Position numbers and translations under genes: made by a program. This document shows, one piece after another, positions 7,752 through 16,640 of a DNA stretch of 64,000 bases. Source of the stretch: Pantoea sp. Cy-639. Lineage in GTDB: Bacteria > Pseudomonadota > Gammaproteobacteria > Pseudomonadales > Pseudomonadaceae. Position 1 is the stretch's first letter; each line of letters opens with the position of its first letter. The DNA is taken from NCBI RefSeq assembly GCF_011752525.1, contig NZ_VWXI01000019.1, forward strand, positions 1-64,000, written 5' to 3'. Below the pieces are notes generated by a model, which saw only the letters and a program-made list of their open reading frames with translations, ran no database searches and was not told the DNA's origin.

Positions 7752-7832
7752 ATGCGCGCTCCAGCCAACCCCGCCAGGGTTTCTGCCCTGGCCATTCATC
7801 ACCGCGCCCGCCTGCCGGCGCCACAGCCATGA
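7752..7832 (+). CDS. 26-codon mini-ORF translationally coupled to the first tail gene
   Basis: ATG at 7752 follows a GAGG ribosome-binding site 8 nt upstream and encodes MRAPANPARVSALAIHHRAR plus six more residues (26 aa, basic, Pro-rich). Its TGA (7830-7832) overlaps the ATG (7829) of the next gene, which has no good ribosome-binding site of its own. This is the classic form of a coupling leader ORF. Whether the peptide has a function is unknown. Confidence 0.4.
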   Translation: MRAPANPARVSALAIHHRARLPAPQP

Positions 7833-8290
7833 ATCAGCTGAAGGCCCTGGCCACCTACCTGCTCGCCCGCCAACTGGTACCCGCGGCACAGTTCCAGGCC
7901 CGCACCGAACAGCTTGACCTGCAACTGGCATGGGCCGAGACCGAACAGGGCCTGCACATGGGCGACCTGCATTACCGCGCCCTGTTCGACTTACACGACT
8001 TCAGCGGTTCCCCTGCCCGCCTCATGGCGTTGGCCGGCAGCTGGCTGGAGGTCCACGACCCGGACCGCCACCGCTTTGCGCTGGCGCGACCGAGCCTCAC
8101 CGTGCAGGCCAAGGACCCGGCCAACGATCTGTTCGACGTGTCGTTGACCGTGGAATTCGTCGAGCCCCTCTACCTGGCCGAAGACGCCAGCGGCGAGATC
8201 GAGGTCTTCGACAGAACCTGGTCGTTCATCCCGTTCGACCTGTGGGTCGCGGAACAGGGCGAGCTGAGTATCCACCAGCCCCCGCTCTGA
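7829..8290 (+). CDS. Phage tail completion protein (P2 gpR-like)
   Basis: A 153-aa protein starting MNQLKALATYLLARQLVPAA. It has the features of the P2 gpR / tail-completion family: an N-terminal amphipathic helix, then an LQLAW-containing domain and a later DVSLTVEFVEPL strand. In P2-like tails gpR helps complete the head-proximal tail end. Here it opens the cassette, ahead of the sheath gene. The start rests on the TGA/ATG overlap with the mini-ORF. Family assignment is from reading and is moderate. Confidence 0.65.
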   Translation: MNQLKALATYLLARQLVPAAQFQARTEQLDLQLAWAETEQGLHMGDLHYRALFDLHDFSGSPARLMALAGSWLEVHDPDRHRFALARPSLTVQAKDPANDLFDVSLTVEFVEPLYLAEDASGEIEVFDRTWSFIPFDLWVAEQGELSIHQPPL

Positions 8291-8368
8291 ACCGTGCCCC
8301 TTCGTCCTGACCGCCCCGCGCAGGTCATGGACAACGCTTTCCCGGGCAACCCTGTCCGGGCAAACAGC

Positions 8369-8386
8369 GACCTGCTCGAGCAGGTC
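8369..8386. repeat. Perfect 18-bp palindrome in the leader of the sheath gene
   Basis: GACCTGCTCGAGCAGGTC is a perfect palindrome 42 bp before the sheath start; a second hairpin (CCCGGGCAACCCTGTCCGGG, 8341-8360) precedes it. In RNA these would form stem-loops in the 137-nt gap, possibly protecting or setting the level of the abundant sheath mRNA. No T run follows, so a terminator is unlikely. Confidence 0.45.
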
Positions 8387-8427
8387 CTGCCCTCACCCCT
8401 TCAATATCCCGCTAAACGAGGCAACCT

Positions 8428-9543
8428 ATGGCACTCGGTAAAATCAGCGTGAACAATCTCAACCTCGGCCAGGGCGCCGTCACCGAGATCGAACGCTACT
8501 TCCTCTTCATCGGCCCCGCCGCCAAGAACGTCGGCAAGCTGCTGCCCCTGAACACTGACAGCGACCTGGACGACCAACTGGGCGTGGCCGACAGCGACCT
8601 CAAGACCCAACTGCTCGCGGCCAAGGTCAACGGCGGCGACCGCTGGGCCTGCCTGGCCGCACCGATCGGCACCGAAGGCGACTGGGCAAGCGCCCTGGAA
8701 CACGCCCAGCAACAGGGCTTCTCGGTCGAAGCCGTGGTCATCACCAAACCGGTGGCCACCGGCGCCGAACTGCTGGCCATGCACACTGCGGCCGAGCAAC
8801 TGAACGCGGTCTATGGCCGTCGCGCATTCGTGCTGGCCGCGTCCGCCGGCATCCTGCCGGCCGCCACCTGGTCGGACTACCTCGCTGAGCAGAAGGCGAT
8901 CACCAGCGGTGTTGCCGCGCCACGTGTCCTGGCAGTGCCGCAATTGCACGGCAACGACCTCGGCGTGCTGGCCGGGCGCCTGGCCAACGCGGCCTGGAGC
9001 GTCGCCGACACCCCGATGCGCGTGGCCAGCGGCCCTGTCCTGGGCCTGGGCGCGGTACCCCAGGACAAGGACGGCATCCCCCTGCCCTCGGCGATCCGCA
9101 GCGAGCTGGACAAGGCACGCTTCTCCGTGTCCCAGACCTATCCCGACTACGAGGGCGTGTACTGGGGCGACGCCAATCTGCTGGACACCGCGGCGAGCGA
9201 CTTCCAGGTCCTGGAATACCTGCGCCTGGCCGACAAGGCCGCCCGCCAGGTACGCCCGCTGCTCATCCGTCGCATCGGCGACCGCCGTCTGAACAGCAGC
9301 CCGGCCAGCATGGCTGCCGCCACCAGCGCCCTGATGGCGCCGCTGCGCCGGATGGCCAAGGCGGTGAACTTCGCCGGTGAAGTGTTCCCTGGCGAGATCC
9401 AGCCGCCGAAGGATGGTGACCTGGTCATCGTCTGGAAGAGCCGCACCCAGGTGGAGGTGTTCATCCGCATCCGCCCGCACAACTGCCCCAAGGACATCAC
9501 CGCGAACATCGCGCTGGACCTTTCCCAGGACAACCAGGAGTAA
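8428..9543 (+). CDS. Contractile tail sheath protein (DUF2586 type)
   Basis: A 371-aa protein with a good GAGG ribosome-binding site 6 nt before the ATG. The sequence (MALGKISVNNLNLGQGAVTE at the start, EVFPGEIQPPKDGDLVIVWK-like C-terminal part) fits the DUF2586 family, the sheath of HP1-related myophages. The next gene is tube-like, the standard sheath-tube order. A sheath implies a contractile tail. It is shorter than P2 FI sheath (about 395 aa) but within range. The base composition resembles the host. Confidence 0.78.
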   Translation: MALGKISVNNLNLGQGAVTEIERYFLFIGPAAKNVGKLLPLNTDSDLDDQLGVADSDLKTQLLAAKVNGGDRWACLAAPIGTEGDWASALEHAQQQGFSVEAVVITKPVATGAELLAMHTAAEQLNAVYGRRAFVLAASAGILPAATWSDYLAEQKAITSGVAAPRVLAVPQLHGNDLGVLAGRLANAAWSVADTPMRVASGPVLGLGAVPQDKDGIPLPSAIRSELDKARFSVSQTYPDYEGVYWGDANLLDTAASDFQVLEYLRLADKAARQVRPLLIRRIGDRRLNSSPASMAAATSALMAPLRRMAKAVNFAGEVFPGEIQPPKDGDLVIVWKSRTQVEVFIRIRPHNCPKDITANIALDLSQDNQE

Positions 9544-9546
9544 CCC

Positions 9547-9996
9547 ATGGCCAAGATCAGTGGCATGAACTTCGACATCAACGTGGGCGATCTGAAGGTC
9601 CACGTTGAGAACGCAACCCTCGACATCACCGACAACAGCGCCGTGGCGCACACCAAGGGCGTACCGGACGGCTGGGTCGCCGGCGACGTGGCCGCCAGCG
9701 GCGAGCTGGAGGTCGACACTACCAACTTCAACCTGATCATCGAGGCAGCCGCCAAGGCGGGCAGCTTCCGCCAGCTGGGCACCTTCGACCAGCTGTTCTA
9801 CGCACGGACCCCGACCGACGAGATCCGAGTCGAGGCCTTCGGCTGCCGGTTCAAGATCTCCAGCCTGCTCAGCATCGATCCCAAGGGTGGCGAGAAGACC
9901 AAGCACAAGCTGCCGTTCGACGTCACCAGCCCGGACTTCATCCATATCAACGGCGTGCCGTACCTGTCCTTCGAAGAGGTCGAGGGCCTGATCTGA
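9547..9996 (+). CDS. Tail tube protein (DUF2597 type)
   Basis: A 149-aa protein (MAKISGMNFDINVGDLKVHV at the start) of the DUF2597 kind found directly after DUF2586 sheaths. Predicted mostly beta, with the early GxNFDINVGDLxVHVE strand pattern of tail-tube proteins. It starts 3 bp after the sheath stop and its stop codon overlaps the next ATG (TGATG). By position and size it should polymerise into the inner tube. Confidence 0.75.
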   Translation: MAKISGMNFDINVGDLKVHVENATLDITDNSAVAHTKGVPDGWVAGDVAASGELEVDTTNFNLIIEAAAKAGSFRQLGTFDQLFYARTPTDEIRVEAFGCRFKISSLLSIDPKGGEKTKHKLPFDVTSPDFIHINGVPYLSFEEVEGLI

Positions 9997-10202
9997 TGGT
10001 GTGCCCATTCGACCGCGCCCAGGCCCTGGAACAACGCTGGCGTGATCTGGCGACCGCCGCCGCCCTGCAGCAGGGCGTGGCGACTGGGCCCAGCCTCAGC
10101 CACTGCGAAGACTGCGCCGACGAGATACCCGAGGCGCGCCGCGCCCTGGGCGGCAAGCGCCGCTGCGTCCCTTGCCAGCACCGGCACGAGCAGCGCCACT
10201 GA
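9996..10202 (+). CDS. Small DksA/TraR-type zinc-finger protein
   Basis: A 68-aa protein with two CxxC pairs (CEDC and CVPC) spaced 17 residues apart, the C4 zinc finger of TraR/DksA proteins, and an IPEARR segment between them. TraR-like phage proteins bind the RNA polymerase secondary channel. P2-like phages often carry one among tail genes. It overlaps the tube stop by one base (TGATG), so it is co-translated. No other candidate regulator lies in the cassette. Confidence 0.8.
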   Translation: MVCPFDRAQALEQRWRDLATAAALQQGVATGPSLSHCEDCADEIPEARRALGGKRRCVPCQHRHEQRH

Positions 10203-10280
10203 GCCTTCGCCGCTCCACGGCCGGACATGCGCCCGGCCGTTCCCCACCCCGCATCATTCTTTCCTACGGAGTAGTACCCC

Positions 10281-10568
10281 ATGACCCAACGCACCGACAT
10301 CACCCTGGAAATCGGCGAGCAGTCCCTGGAATTCGCCATCGATCCGGCGCTGATGACCAAGTACATCAACGCCCTGACCCCGTCCAACAAGGTCGCCCCG
10401 GCCAACAACCTGCTGGTCAACGCCATCAAGCTCGAGCACAAGGAACAGCTCAAGCCGCTGCTGGCCAACCCGATGACCGTCATCCAGCTGGCCGGCGCCC
10501 TGGTCGAGGAGTACGCCCCCACCGTCGAGGTCACCGTAAAAAAGCACTCGGCCACGCCGAACGACTGA
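10281..10568 (+). CDS. Tail assembly chaperone, short frame
   Basis: A 95-aa protein (MTQRTDITLEIGEQSLEFAI at the start) of the phage tail assembly chaperone type, lying between tube and tape measure. Near its 3' end the in-frame codons GTA AAA AAG form the slippery heptamer A AAA AAG at 10538-10544. A -1 slip there leads into an open frame running to 10735. The unslipped product ends at the TGA 10566-10568. This matches the gpE / gpE+E' pattern of P2 and G/GT of lambda. Confidence 0.8.
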   Translation: MTQRTDITLEIGEQSLEFAIDPALMTKYINALTPSNKVAPANNLLVNAIKLEHKEQLKPLLANPMTVIQLAGALVEEYAPTVEVTVKKHSATPND

Positions 10569-10735
10569 CCGAGGACGGCCTGGGCCAGTTGCTGGCCCTG
10601 ACCGAACGCTGGCTGCCCGGTGCCCCGTCCACGCCCGAGAACCTGGGCACGGCCAAATGGCTGGAGGACGAGCACTGGCGGCGCATGGAAATCGCCATCG
10701 CCAACGGCATCGCCCGTGCATTCAACGGAAGCTGA
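10281..10735 (+). CDS. Tail assembly chaperone, predicted -1 frameshift product
   Basis: Reading through the A AAA AAG slip at 10538-10544 joins 88 codons of the chaperone to 63 codons in the -1 frame (10544-10732), giving a predicted 151-aa protein whose extension begins ALGHAERLTEDGLGQLLALT and ends AFNGS. The extension has no start codon or ribosome-binding site of its own in a sensible place. Frameshifted chaperones typically wrap or recruit the tape measure protein, the next gene. The heptamer and open frame are seen; translation is inferred. Confidence 0.72.
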
Positions 10736-10741
10736 GATCCC

Positions 10742-12730
10742 ATGAGCGCAAACAACGCAACCAGCCGGCTGGACAAACTGCTCGATCTGACAAGCAAGAT
10801 CGCCAAGCCCCTGGAGAAAATGAACGATGAGAGCGAGCAACTGACCAAGCACACGGACAGGCTCAAAGGCTCTCTGGGCGGCCTCTCCACCGCCCTGGGA
10901 CCTGCCCTTGAAATGAACCGTGCCCTGGCGGACCTCAGCTCGCTCGGCGTGGCCGACAAGACCCTGGACCTGCTCAACAAGAAGGCCCTCAGCTTCTCCA
11001 TCGCCTACGGCGAGAACGCCCGCGACTTCGTTGCCTCGGCATACAAGATCGAGGGAGCGATCAAGGGCTTGAGCGGCTCCCAGCTGGCCACCTTCACCTA
11101 CACCAGCAGCGTGCTGGCCAAAGCCATCAAGTCCGACCAGAGCGTGATGGCCGACTATGTCGGCACGCTGTACAACCTGCAAAAGCAACAGGCCGACGCC
11201 ATGGGCAAAGGCCTGTGGGTCAAGACACTGGGCGGACAGACCGCCCTCGCCGTCCAGCTGTTCCGCACCAGCGGCGCACAGATGGGCGAAGGCTTCAAGG
11301 CTGCCGGAGCCAGTGCCGCGGCAGCCGGTGTCGACCTGGCCGAACAGATGGCGGTGATCGGCAGCCTGTCGAGCACGATGCCAGGCAGCAAGGCCGGCGA
11401 GCTCTACAAGGCCTTCTTCGACAATGTCGAAGGCGCCGCGGACAAGCTCGGCATGAAGTTCACCAACGCCGATGGCCAGCTTCTGCCCATGCTGAAGATC
11501 CTGGAGAAGCTGCAAGGCAAGTACGGCGACCTCAGCGGCGCGGCGGCCGACGCCGACCTCGGCAAGGCGTTCGGCGGCGATGCCGCTCGCCTGATCGGTG
11601 CGCTGGCGCAGGACACCGATCGCTTCAAGACCAGCCTGGACAAACTGGGCAAGGTCCGCGGGCTCGAAGAAGCCGAGAAGATGGCCAAGGCCCTGGCCGA
11701 CCCATGGCAGAAGTTCGCCGCGGCGATCAAGGCGGTACACATTGCCTTCGGCCAGGCGCTGATCCCCATCCTGCAGCCGATGATGACCCGTCTGACCGCC
11801 ATCAGCACCACCCTGGTCCGCTGGATCAAGCTGTTCCCCAACATCACCCGAGTCATCGGCATCACTGCCCTGACCGTCGTCGGCATGGTCACCGCACTGA
11901 GCATACTGGGCACCCTGGTCACCCTGTCCCGGGTCACCGTGCTGGGCATGCAGGCCGCCTGGGCCTTGCTCAACCTGACCGGTTTGAGAAGCCTGGCCGT
12001 ATTCGCCCTCCACTCCATCCAGTGCGTGCTGCTGGTGGGCCGCGTCCTGCTCATGACCGCCGTGCTGGGCGCCTTGCGCTTCGCCATGCTCGCCTGGCAG
12101 GCCGTGATCTGGCTGGTCAACGTGGCCATGTACGCGAACCCGATCGGCATGGTGGTCGCCGGCATCGCCGTACTGATCACGATCGTCGCCCTGGTCGTCA
12201 GGTACTGGGATGACCTCAAGGCGGCCCTGCTCGACAACGCGGCATTCCAGTGGGTCAGCGAGCAGTTCACCGCGCTGGGCGCGCTGTTCGGCTCGATGAG
12301 TGGCTGGGTCGACGTCGCCAAGTCAGCCTGGGACAGCATCAGCGGGATCTTCCGCAGCGCGCTGGACAGCCTGATCGAGATGCTCAACAAGATCCCGGGG
12401 GTGAACATCGAGACGCGCTTCGGCGAACTGCCGCAAGTACCGGCGATACCGCAACCGCCCCTGCAAGTCGTACCGACCACGTTCATGCCGATGGCGTTGA
12501 CGCCAGCGGTCGATCAGGTCGCCCAACAGCGCCAGCGCATGGCCCAGACCGCACTCAACCTTTCGCCGGCCGGCCCGGCCAGTGTTCCCCAGGGAGGGCT
12601 GATGACCCAGATCCAGAACAGCACCCAGACCCAGGATCGGCGCATGCACGTCGAGAAGATCGAGATCAACACCAGCAAGGCCATGAGCCCGCTGGAGCTC
12701 GAACAGATGATGGACATGGCGGTGGGCTGA
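10742..12730 (+). CDS. Tail tape measure protein
   Basis: A 662-aa protein placed just after the chaperone. An N-terminal coiled-coil-like region (about 1-60), a TP901-type central part with LSSTMPGSKAGELYKAF near 205, and several hydrophobic segments around 370-485 (VIGITALTVVGMVTALSILG and later) fit a tape measure. Its length sets tail length; at 662 residues the tail would be about 100 nm if 1.5 Å per residue applies. Its stop overlaps the following ATG. Confidence 0.85.
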   Translation: MSANNATSRLDKLLDLTSKIAKPLEKMNDESEQLTKHTDRLKGSLGGLSTALGPALEMNRALADLSSLGVADKTLDLLNKKALSFSIAYGENARDFVASAYKIEGAIKGLSGSQLATFTYTSSVLAKAIKSDQSVMADYVGTLYNLQKQQADAMGKGLWVKTLGGQTALAVQLFRTSGAQMGEGFKAAGASAAAAGVDLAEQMAVIGSLSSTMPGSKAGELYKAFFDNVEGAADKLGMKFTNADGQLLPMLKILEKLQGKYGDLSGAAADADLGKAFGGDAARLIGALAQDTDRFKTSLDKLGKVRGLEEAEKMAKALADPWQKFAAAIKAVHIAFGQALIPILQPMMTRLTAISTTLVRWIKLFPNITRVIGITALTVVGMVTALSILGTLVTLSRVTVLGMQAAWALLNLTGLRSLAVFALHSIQCVLLVGRVLLMTAVLGALRFAMLAWQAVIWLVNVAMYANPIGMVVAGIAVLITIVALVVRYWDDLKAALLDNAAFQWVSEQFTALGALFGSMSGWVDVAKSAWDSISGIFRSALDSLIEMLNKIPGVNIETRFGELPQVPAIPQPPLQVVPTTFMPMALTPAVDQVAQQRQRMAQTALNLSPAGPASVPQGGLMTQIQNSTQTQDRRMHVEKIEINTSKAMSPLELEQMMDMAVG

Positions 12731-13047
12731 TGAGCGACTACATCGACCTGCTGATTCACGACAACGACCTGGTCCTGGACCCTTCCCACCAACCGCTGCT
12801 GATCGAGGACCGCGCCAGCATCGCCCAGGACATCGCCCACATGATCCGCGACAGCGGCCTGCTGGTGACCCTGGTGGCCGAGCGCAGCCGACAACGACAG
12901 GCCGACTGCATCTTGCAGCTGGAGCTGCTGGTGGAGAACGACGAACGCCTGGTGCCCGGTACCGCGCGCATCCTCCAGGCGCGCCCTGGCCTGTACCGGG
13001 TCACGGCAAAAACCCTGAAATTCGGTGATATCGAGGTGTACCTGTGA
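12730..13047 (+). CDS. Baseplate-proximal tail protein (DUF2590 / gpW-like)
   Basis: A 105-aa protein beginning MSDYIDLLIHDNDLVLDPSH, which fits the DUF2590 family of HP1-like phages. It resembles gpW/gp25-type proteins in size and in the pattern of an early DIxHMI helix and a later V-x-Y-L end. It starts at the tape measure stop and overlaps the next gene (GTGA). The position before the gpJ homologue matches gp25/gpW, a baseplate wedge part. Confidence 0.68.
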   Translation: MSDYIDLLIHDNDLVLDPSHQPLLIEDRASIAQDIAHMIRDSGLLVTLVAERSRQRQADCILQLELLVENDERLVPGTARILQARPGLYRVTAKTLKFGDIEVYL

Positions 13048-14216
13048 GCGACATAGACTTTCGCCAGGCGCTGGCCGACGCCGGCATTCCAACCACTGAG
13101 GCCGCCCTGCACAAGGCCTGGGAGGCCGAGGTGGCCGCCCAGGGCAGCAAGCTCAGCAACACCAGCGCCTACTCGCCGTTCTGGCGCGTGGTCACGGCCC
13201 TGGTGACCAAGCCGGTGCTCTGGCTCGTCGGCTTCGTCAGCGACACCGTGCTGCCCAACTTCTTCGTCAAGACCGCCAGCGGCGCCTGGCTGGACAGCCT
13301 GGCCTGGGCAGTGAACATCGAACGCAAGGGCGCGACCAAGGCCCAGGGCCAACTGCTGTTCACCCGCGAGAACAGCGCCGGCGAACTGCGCTTGCGCGCC
13401 GGCGTGGTGGTCCAGTCGGCAGCGATCAACGGCCACGTCTACCAGTTGGCGACAACAGAGGACGCGGTGTTTGCCGATGGCCGCCTGCAGCTATCGGTGA
13501 AGGTACAGGCGCAGCAAGTCGGCAGCGGCTACAACCTGGCGCCCGGCTACTACGCCATCCTGCCCCAGCCGGTGCCCGGGATCGTCCAGGTGGTCAACGC
13601 CGACGGCTGGATGTCCTCCCCCGGCGCCGATCCCGAACCGGACGAGCAACTGCGCCTGCGCACCCGCAATCAGTTCAGCGCGGTCAACCAGTGGCACACC
13701 GACGCGGTCTACCGCGCGATGATCGCCGCCTTCCCCGGCGTGCGCCCCGACGGCGTGTACTTTCTCCACGATGCGCCGCGAGGGCCGGGCAGCGCCAATG
13801 CCTACGTGCTGTTCGACGCCGACGTGCCGGCCGAGTCTTACCTGAAGCAGATCAACAGCCATGTGCGCGACCAGGGCAACCACGGCCATGGCGACGACCT
13901 GCTGGTGATGGTCATGCCCGAGACCCGACACGACGTCGCGCTGAAGGTCTGGCCACGCGCCAACCTCACGGCGCAACGGCGCGAGGCCTTGCGCGAAGGG
14001 ATCACCCAGTTCGTCCGCGCGGCATTTCGCGAAAGCAGCGCCAGTGATTACCAGCCAACCCTGACCCACCCGCAATCGCGCTTCTCGTTCAGCCGCCTGG
14101 CCGAGGAGCTGCACCTGGCCTTCGCCGATATCGAGTCGCTGCACTTCGCCAACGAGGACATCGTCTCCGAGCTGAGCGTCGCGCGTATCGCCAGCCTGCA
14201 GGTGGACCTCGCATGA
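13044..14216 (+). CDS. Baseplate J-like protein (wedge)
   Basis: A 390-aa protein that fits the baseplate J family (gp6/gpJ): an early hydrophobic helix, then the FFVKTASGAWLDSLA motif near residue 75, GVVVQSA near 120, and PGADPEPDEQLRLRTRNQFS near 200, which is the hallmark of gpJ. The GTG at 13044 overlaps the preceding TGA. gpJ wedges join sheath initiation and fibres. It is 4 bp overlapped by the gpI-like gene. Confidence 0.88.
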   Translation: MSDIDFRQALADAGIPTTEAALHKAWEAEVAAQGSKLSNTSAYSPFWRVVTALVTKPVLWLVGFVSDTVLPNFFVKTASGAWLDSLAWAVNIERKGATKAQGQLLFTRENSAGELRLRAGVVVQSAAINGHVYQLATTEDAVFADGRLQLSVKVQAQQVGSGYNLAPGYYAILPQPVPGIVQVVNADGWMSSPGADPEPDEQLRLRTRNQFSAVNQWHTDAVYRAMIAAFPGVRPDGVYFLHDAPRGPGSANAYVLFDADVPAESYLKQINSHVRDQGNHGHGDDLLVMVMPETRHDVALKVWPRANLTAQRREALREGITQFVRAAFRESSASDYQPTLTHPQSRFSFSRLAEELHLAFADIESLHFANEDIVSELSVARIASLQVDLA

Positions 14217-14737
14217 GCCCGTTGAAACTGCCGTTCTGGCTCGCCGGGCCCGAGCTGACCCGGCTCAAGGATGCCGCGCAGGCCTGGTGGGGCAAGGTGA
14301 TCGAGTGGCTGCGCTGGCCGTTGCTGCAGATGGACGCCGAACAGTGCCACCTCACCATTCTCGACCTGCTCGCCTGGCAGCGGGACATCACCCGCTACAG
14401 GGACGAGCCGGAGAGCCTGTACCGGCTACGGGTCAAGCATGCCTTCATCAATGCCGTCGACGCCGGTAGCACCGCAGGCCTCAAGCGCATCCTGCGCCGA
14501 CTGGGCGTCGGCTATATCGAGATCGACGAACGCCTGGCAGACCGCGACTGGGACGTGGTGCTGCTGCGCCTTTCCGATTCGCAACTGTCGGAAAGCCCCG
14601 AATTGCTGCGGGTACTGATCCAGCAGTACGGCAGGACCTGTCGGCGCTACGACTTCGTCAGCATCACCCCCGTCACCCTGCGCCTCGCCGCAGTCGACTT
14701 CAACGACGACCAGCAGACCCTGGTCGCCACACTGTAG
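14213..14737 (+). CDS. Tail protein gpI-like (baseplate wedge)
   Basis: A 174-aa protein in the position of P2 gpI, right after gpJ and before the fibre. The DLLAWQRDITRYRDEPESLY stretch and VKHAFINAVDAGSTAGL segment fit the gpI family, where such residues pack on gpJ. The ATG overlaps the gpJ stop (ATGA). The C-terminus (residues 120-174) is more variable and likely faces the fibre. Confidence 0.78.
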   Translation: MSPLKLPFWLAGPELTRLKDAAQAWWGKVIEWLRWPLLQMDAEQCHLTILDLLAWQRDITRYRDEPESLYRLRVKHAFINAVDAGSTAGLKRILRRLGVGYIEIDERLADRDWDVVLLRLSDSQLSESPELLRVLIQQYGRTCRRYDFVSITPVTLRLAAVDFNDDQQTLVATL

Positions 14738-14746
14738 GAGCCCGCC

Positions 14747-16633
14747 GTGGCCAGAATCACTTTCGCGGGCGAAAGCCTGATCGCCCAGAAGCAGGGGGCC
14801 AAAGAAGTCCTGCAGATCACCCGCTTCATCTACGCCAACGTGCCCGGGCTCGACGCCAATGCGCCGATCGACCGCGCAGCCGCCAAGCCACCGGCCAACC
14901 AGATCGTGCATACCTACGACATCCCGCCGGGCAACAGTGGCTACGTGAACCCCAACCAGGTGGTCTACAGCTCGATGCTCGGCAGCGACATCGGCGACTT
15001 CGACTGGAACTGGCTGGGGCTCGAGAGCGCCGAGGGCGTGCTGTTCGCCGTGGCCTACCTGCCGTTGCAACAGAAGCGCCGCAACATCCCGCCGCAGCAA
15101 ATCGGCAACAACGTCACCCGCAACATCCTGGTGGAGTACAGCGGCGCGCAGGAGCTGACCGGTATCACCATCGACGCCAGTACCTGGCAGCACGATTTCA
15201 CCGTGCGCCTGAAGGGCATCGACGAACGCGAGCGCCTGAGCAATCGCGATATCTACGGGCGGGCCTGCTTCTTCGGCAATGGCCTGCGTTTCGAGAAAAT
15301 CGGCGCCGCCTACCAACTGGCCGCCGGCGTGGCCTACCTGGAAGGCATTCACCTGGCGCTGGCCAAGGCCCAGGTCTTGGCAGCTCCCGGCGGTGCGACC
15401 CAGGTGTGGATGCGCCTCACGATGCGCCGTGAGCAGAACGACGTAGTCCCGGACTGGAAAGTGGTGTACGAGCCCGACCAGCGGGACTACCCGACCGATG
15501 ACGGCTGGGTCTACTGCATCCAGCTGGCCGAGCTGACAGCCTCGGGCGAGATCATCGACCTGCGCACCGCCAAGCCGATCGCGGGGCCACTGGTCGAGCA
15601 CTTTGCCAGCCGTCAATCGGTGGTCGACCTCGAGAACGGTACTACATCCGCCGGCAAGGCCCGACGCCTGACCGAGGCGCGCCAGATCGCGCTGCAGGGC
15701 GATATCGCCGGCCATGTGGACTTCGACGGCAGCAGCAACGTGGTGATGCAGGCGACGCTGCCAGACCTGGGCATCGCACCCGGGGCCTACTCAAAGGTGG
15801 TCATCAACGCCAAGGGCCAGGTCGTCGGCAACCAGGTGCTGCAACAGAACGACGTGCCGAACCTGGACTGGAGCAAGATCACCAGCGGCAAGCCTACTAC
15901 GCTGGCGGGCTATGGCATCACCGATGGGATCAGACGCGGGCAGTATGGCCTGGGTGATGTCGCTTGGAATATCACCGGGGAAAGCGCAGACAACCTCATG
16001 GAAACGGGCTTCTACATGGGGGCGAGCATTCAAGGCGCTCCTGATGCCGGTTGGTGGTTCATCGAGAACATCCGTCATAACAACCTCTGGTGCCGGCAGG
16101 TCTGGCACTCATTTAACGACTCACGGCTCGCGACTCGGATTCAGAGAAATGGGGAGTGGGACAAAGAATTCATGACCCACTACCACACGGGAAACTTGAG
16201 CCCCCAAGCCATCGTACCGCCGGGCATGGTCATTCACTACGCCGCCGGAGCGCCGCCAGAGGGCTTTCTCAAAGCCAATGGCGCGGCCATTTCACGCGCC
16301 ACCTACGCCAGACTCTTCGCGGTGCTTGGCACCTATTACGGAGCAGGTGACGGTGTGAGCACCTTCAACTTGCCCGATCTGCGGGGCGAGTTCATCCGCG
16401 GCGTCGATGATGGCCGTGGAGTAGACCCCGGTCGCGTGCTGGGCACCTGGCAGCCCCAAGACATTCAATCGCACGCTCACTCAATGCTATCCGGGAGCGG
16501 CAGTAACTGGATTGGCTGGGGGCGAGTGAACCTGGGGCTTGGCCAAGGTGCGGGGACCTTCGCAACGGATGCCGCCGGAGGCGCCGAGACCCGTCCGCGC
16601 AACATCGCGCTATTGACTTGCATCAAATACTGA
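14747..16633 (+). CDS. Tail fibre with knob and collar domains
   Basis: A 628-aa fibre; the GTG start is set by AGGAG six bases upstream. Residues 1-170 look like the conserved baseplate-anchoring N-terminus, followed by a fibre-repeat region (LAGYGITDGI near 385-395), a pyocin-knob-like domain (WWFIENIRHNNLWCRQVW near 430-450) and a tail-collar domain with the signature TFNLPDLRGEFIRGVDDGRG near 540-560. From about 15930 the codon use changes to less G/C-rich, so the receptor-binding end was probably exchanged. It should decide which strains are targeted. It is followed by its presumed assembly chaperone. Confidence 0.88.
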   Translation: MARITFAGESLIAQKQGAKEVLQITRFIYANVPGLDANAPIDRAAAKPPANQIVHTYDIPPGNSGYVNPNQVVYSSMLGSDIGDFDWNWLGLESAEGVLFAVAYLPLQQKRRNIPPQQIGNNVTRNILVEYSGAQELTGITIDASTWQHDFTVRLKGIDERERLSNRDIYGRACFFGNGLRFEKIGAAYQLAAGVAYLEGIHLALAKAQVLAAPGGATQVWMRLTMRREQNDVVPDWKVVYEPDQRDYPTDDGWVYCIQLAELTASGEIIDLRTAKPIAGPLVEHFASRQSVVDLENGTTSAGKARRLTEARQIALQGDIAGHVDFDGSSNVVMQATLPDLGIAPGAYSKVVINAKGQVVGNQVLQQNDVPNLDWSKITSGKPTTLAGYGITDGIRRGQYGLGDVAWNITGESADNLMETGFYMGASIQGAPDAGWWFIENIRHNNLWCRQVWHSFNDSRLATRIQRNGEWDKEFMTHYHTGNLSPQAIVPPGMVIHYAAGAPPEGFLKANGAAISRATYARLFAVLGTYYGAGDGVSTFNLPDLRGEFIRGVDDGRGVDPGRVLGTWQPQDIQSHAHSMLSGSGSNWIGWGRVNLGLGQGAGTFATDAAGGAETRPRNIALLTCIKY

Positions 16634-16640
16634 GGTGCCG

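Noticed and set aside
7340..7830. LexA or PrtN-type box controlling the tail cassette
   Set aside because: No CTG-N10-CAG sequence and no ATTGnn(n)GTnn(n) run could be found; the ATGCAT array is the only regular signal.
10172..10540. Upstream part of the -1 frame open region before the slippery site
   Set aside because: It is out of frame with the chaperone, of Arg/Pro-rich shadow composition and has no ribosome-binding site; only the part after the slip makes phage-like protein.
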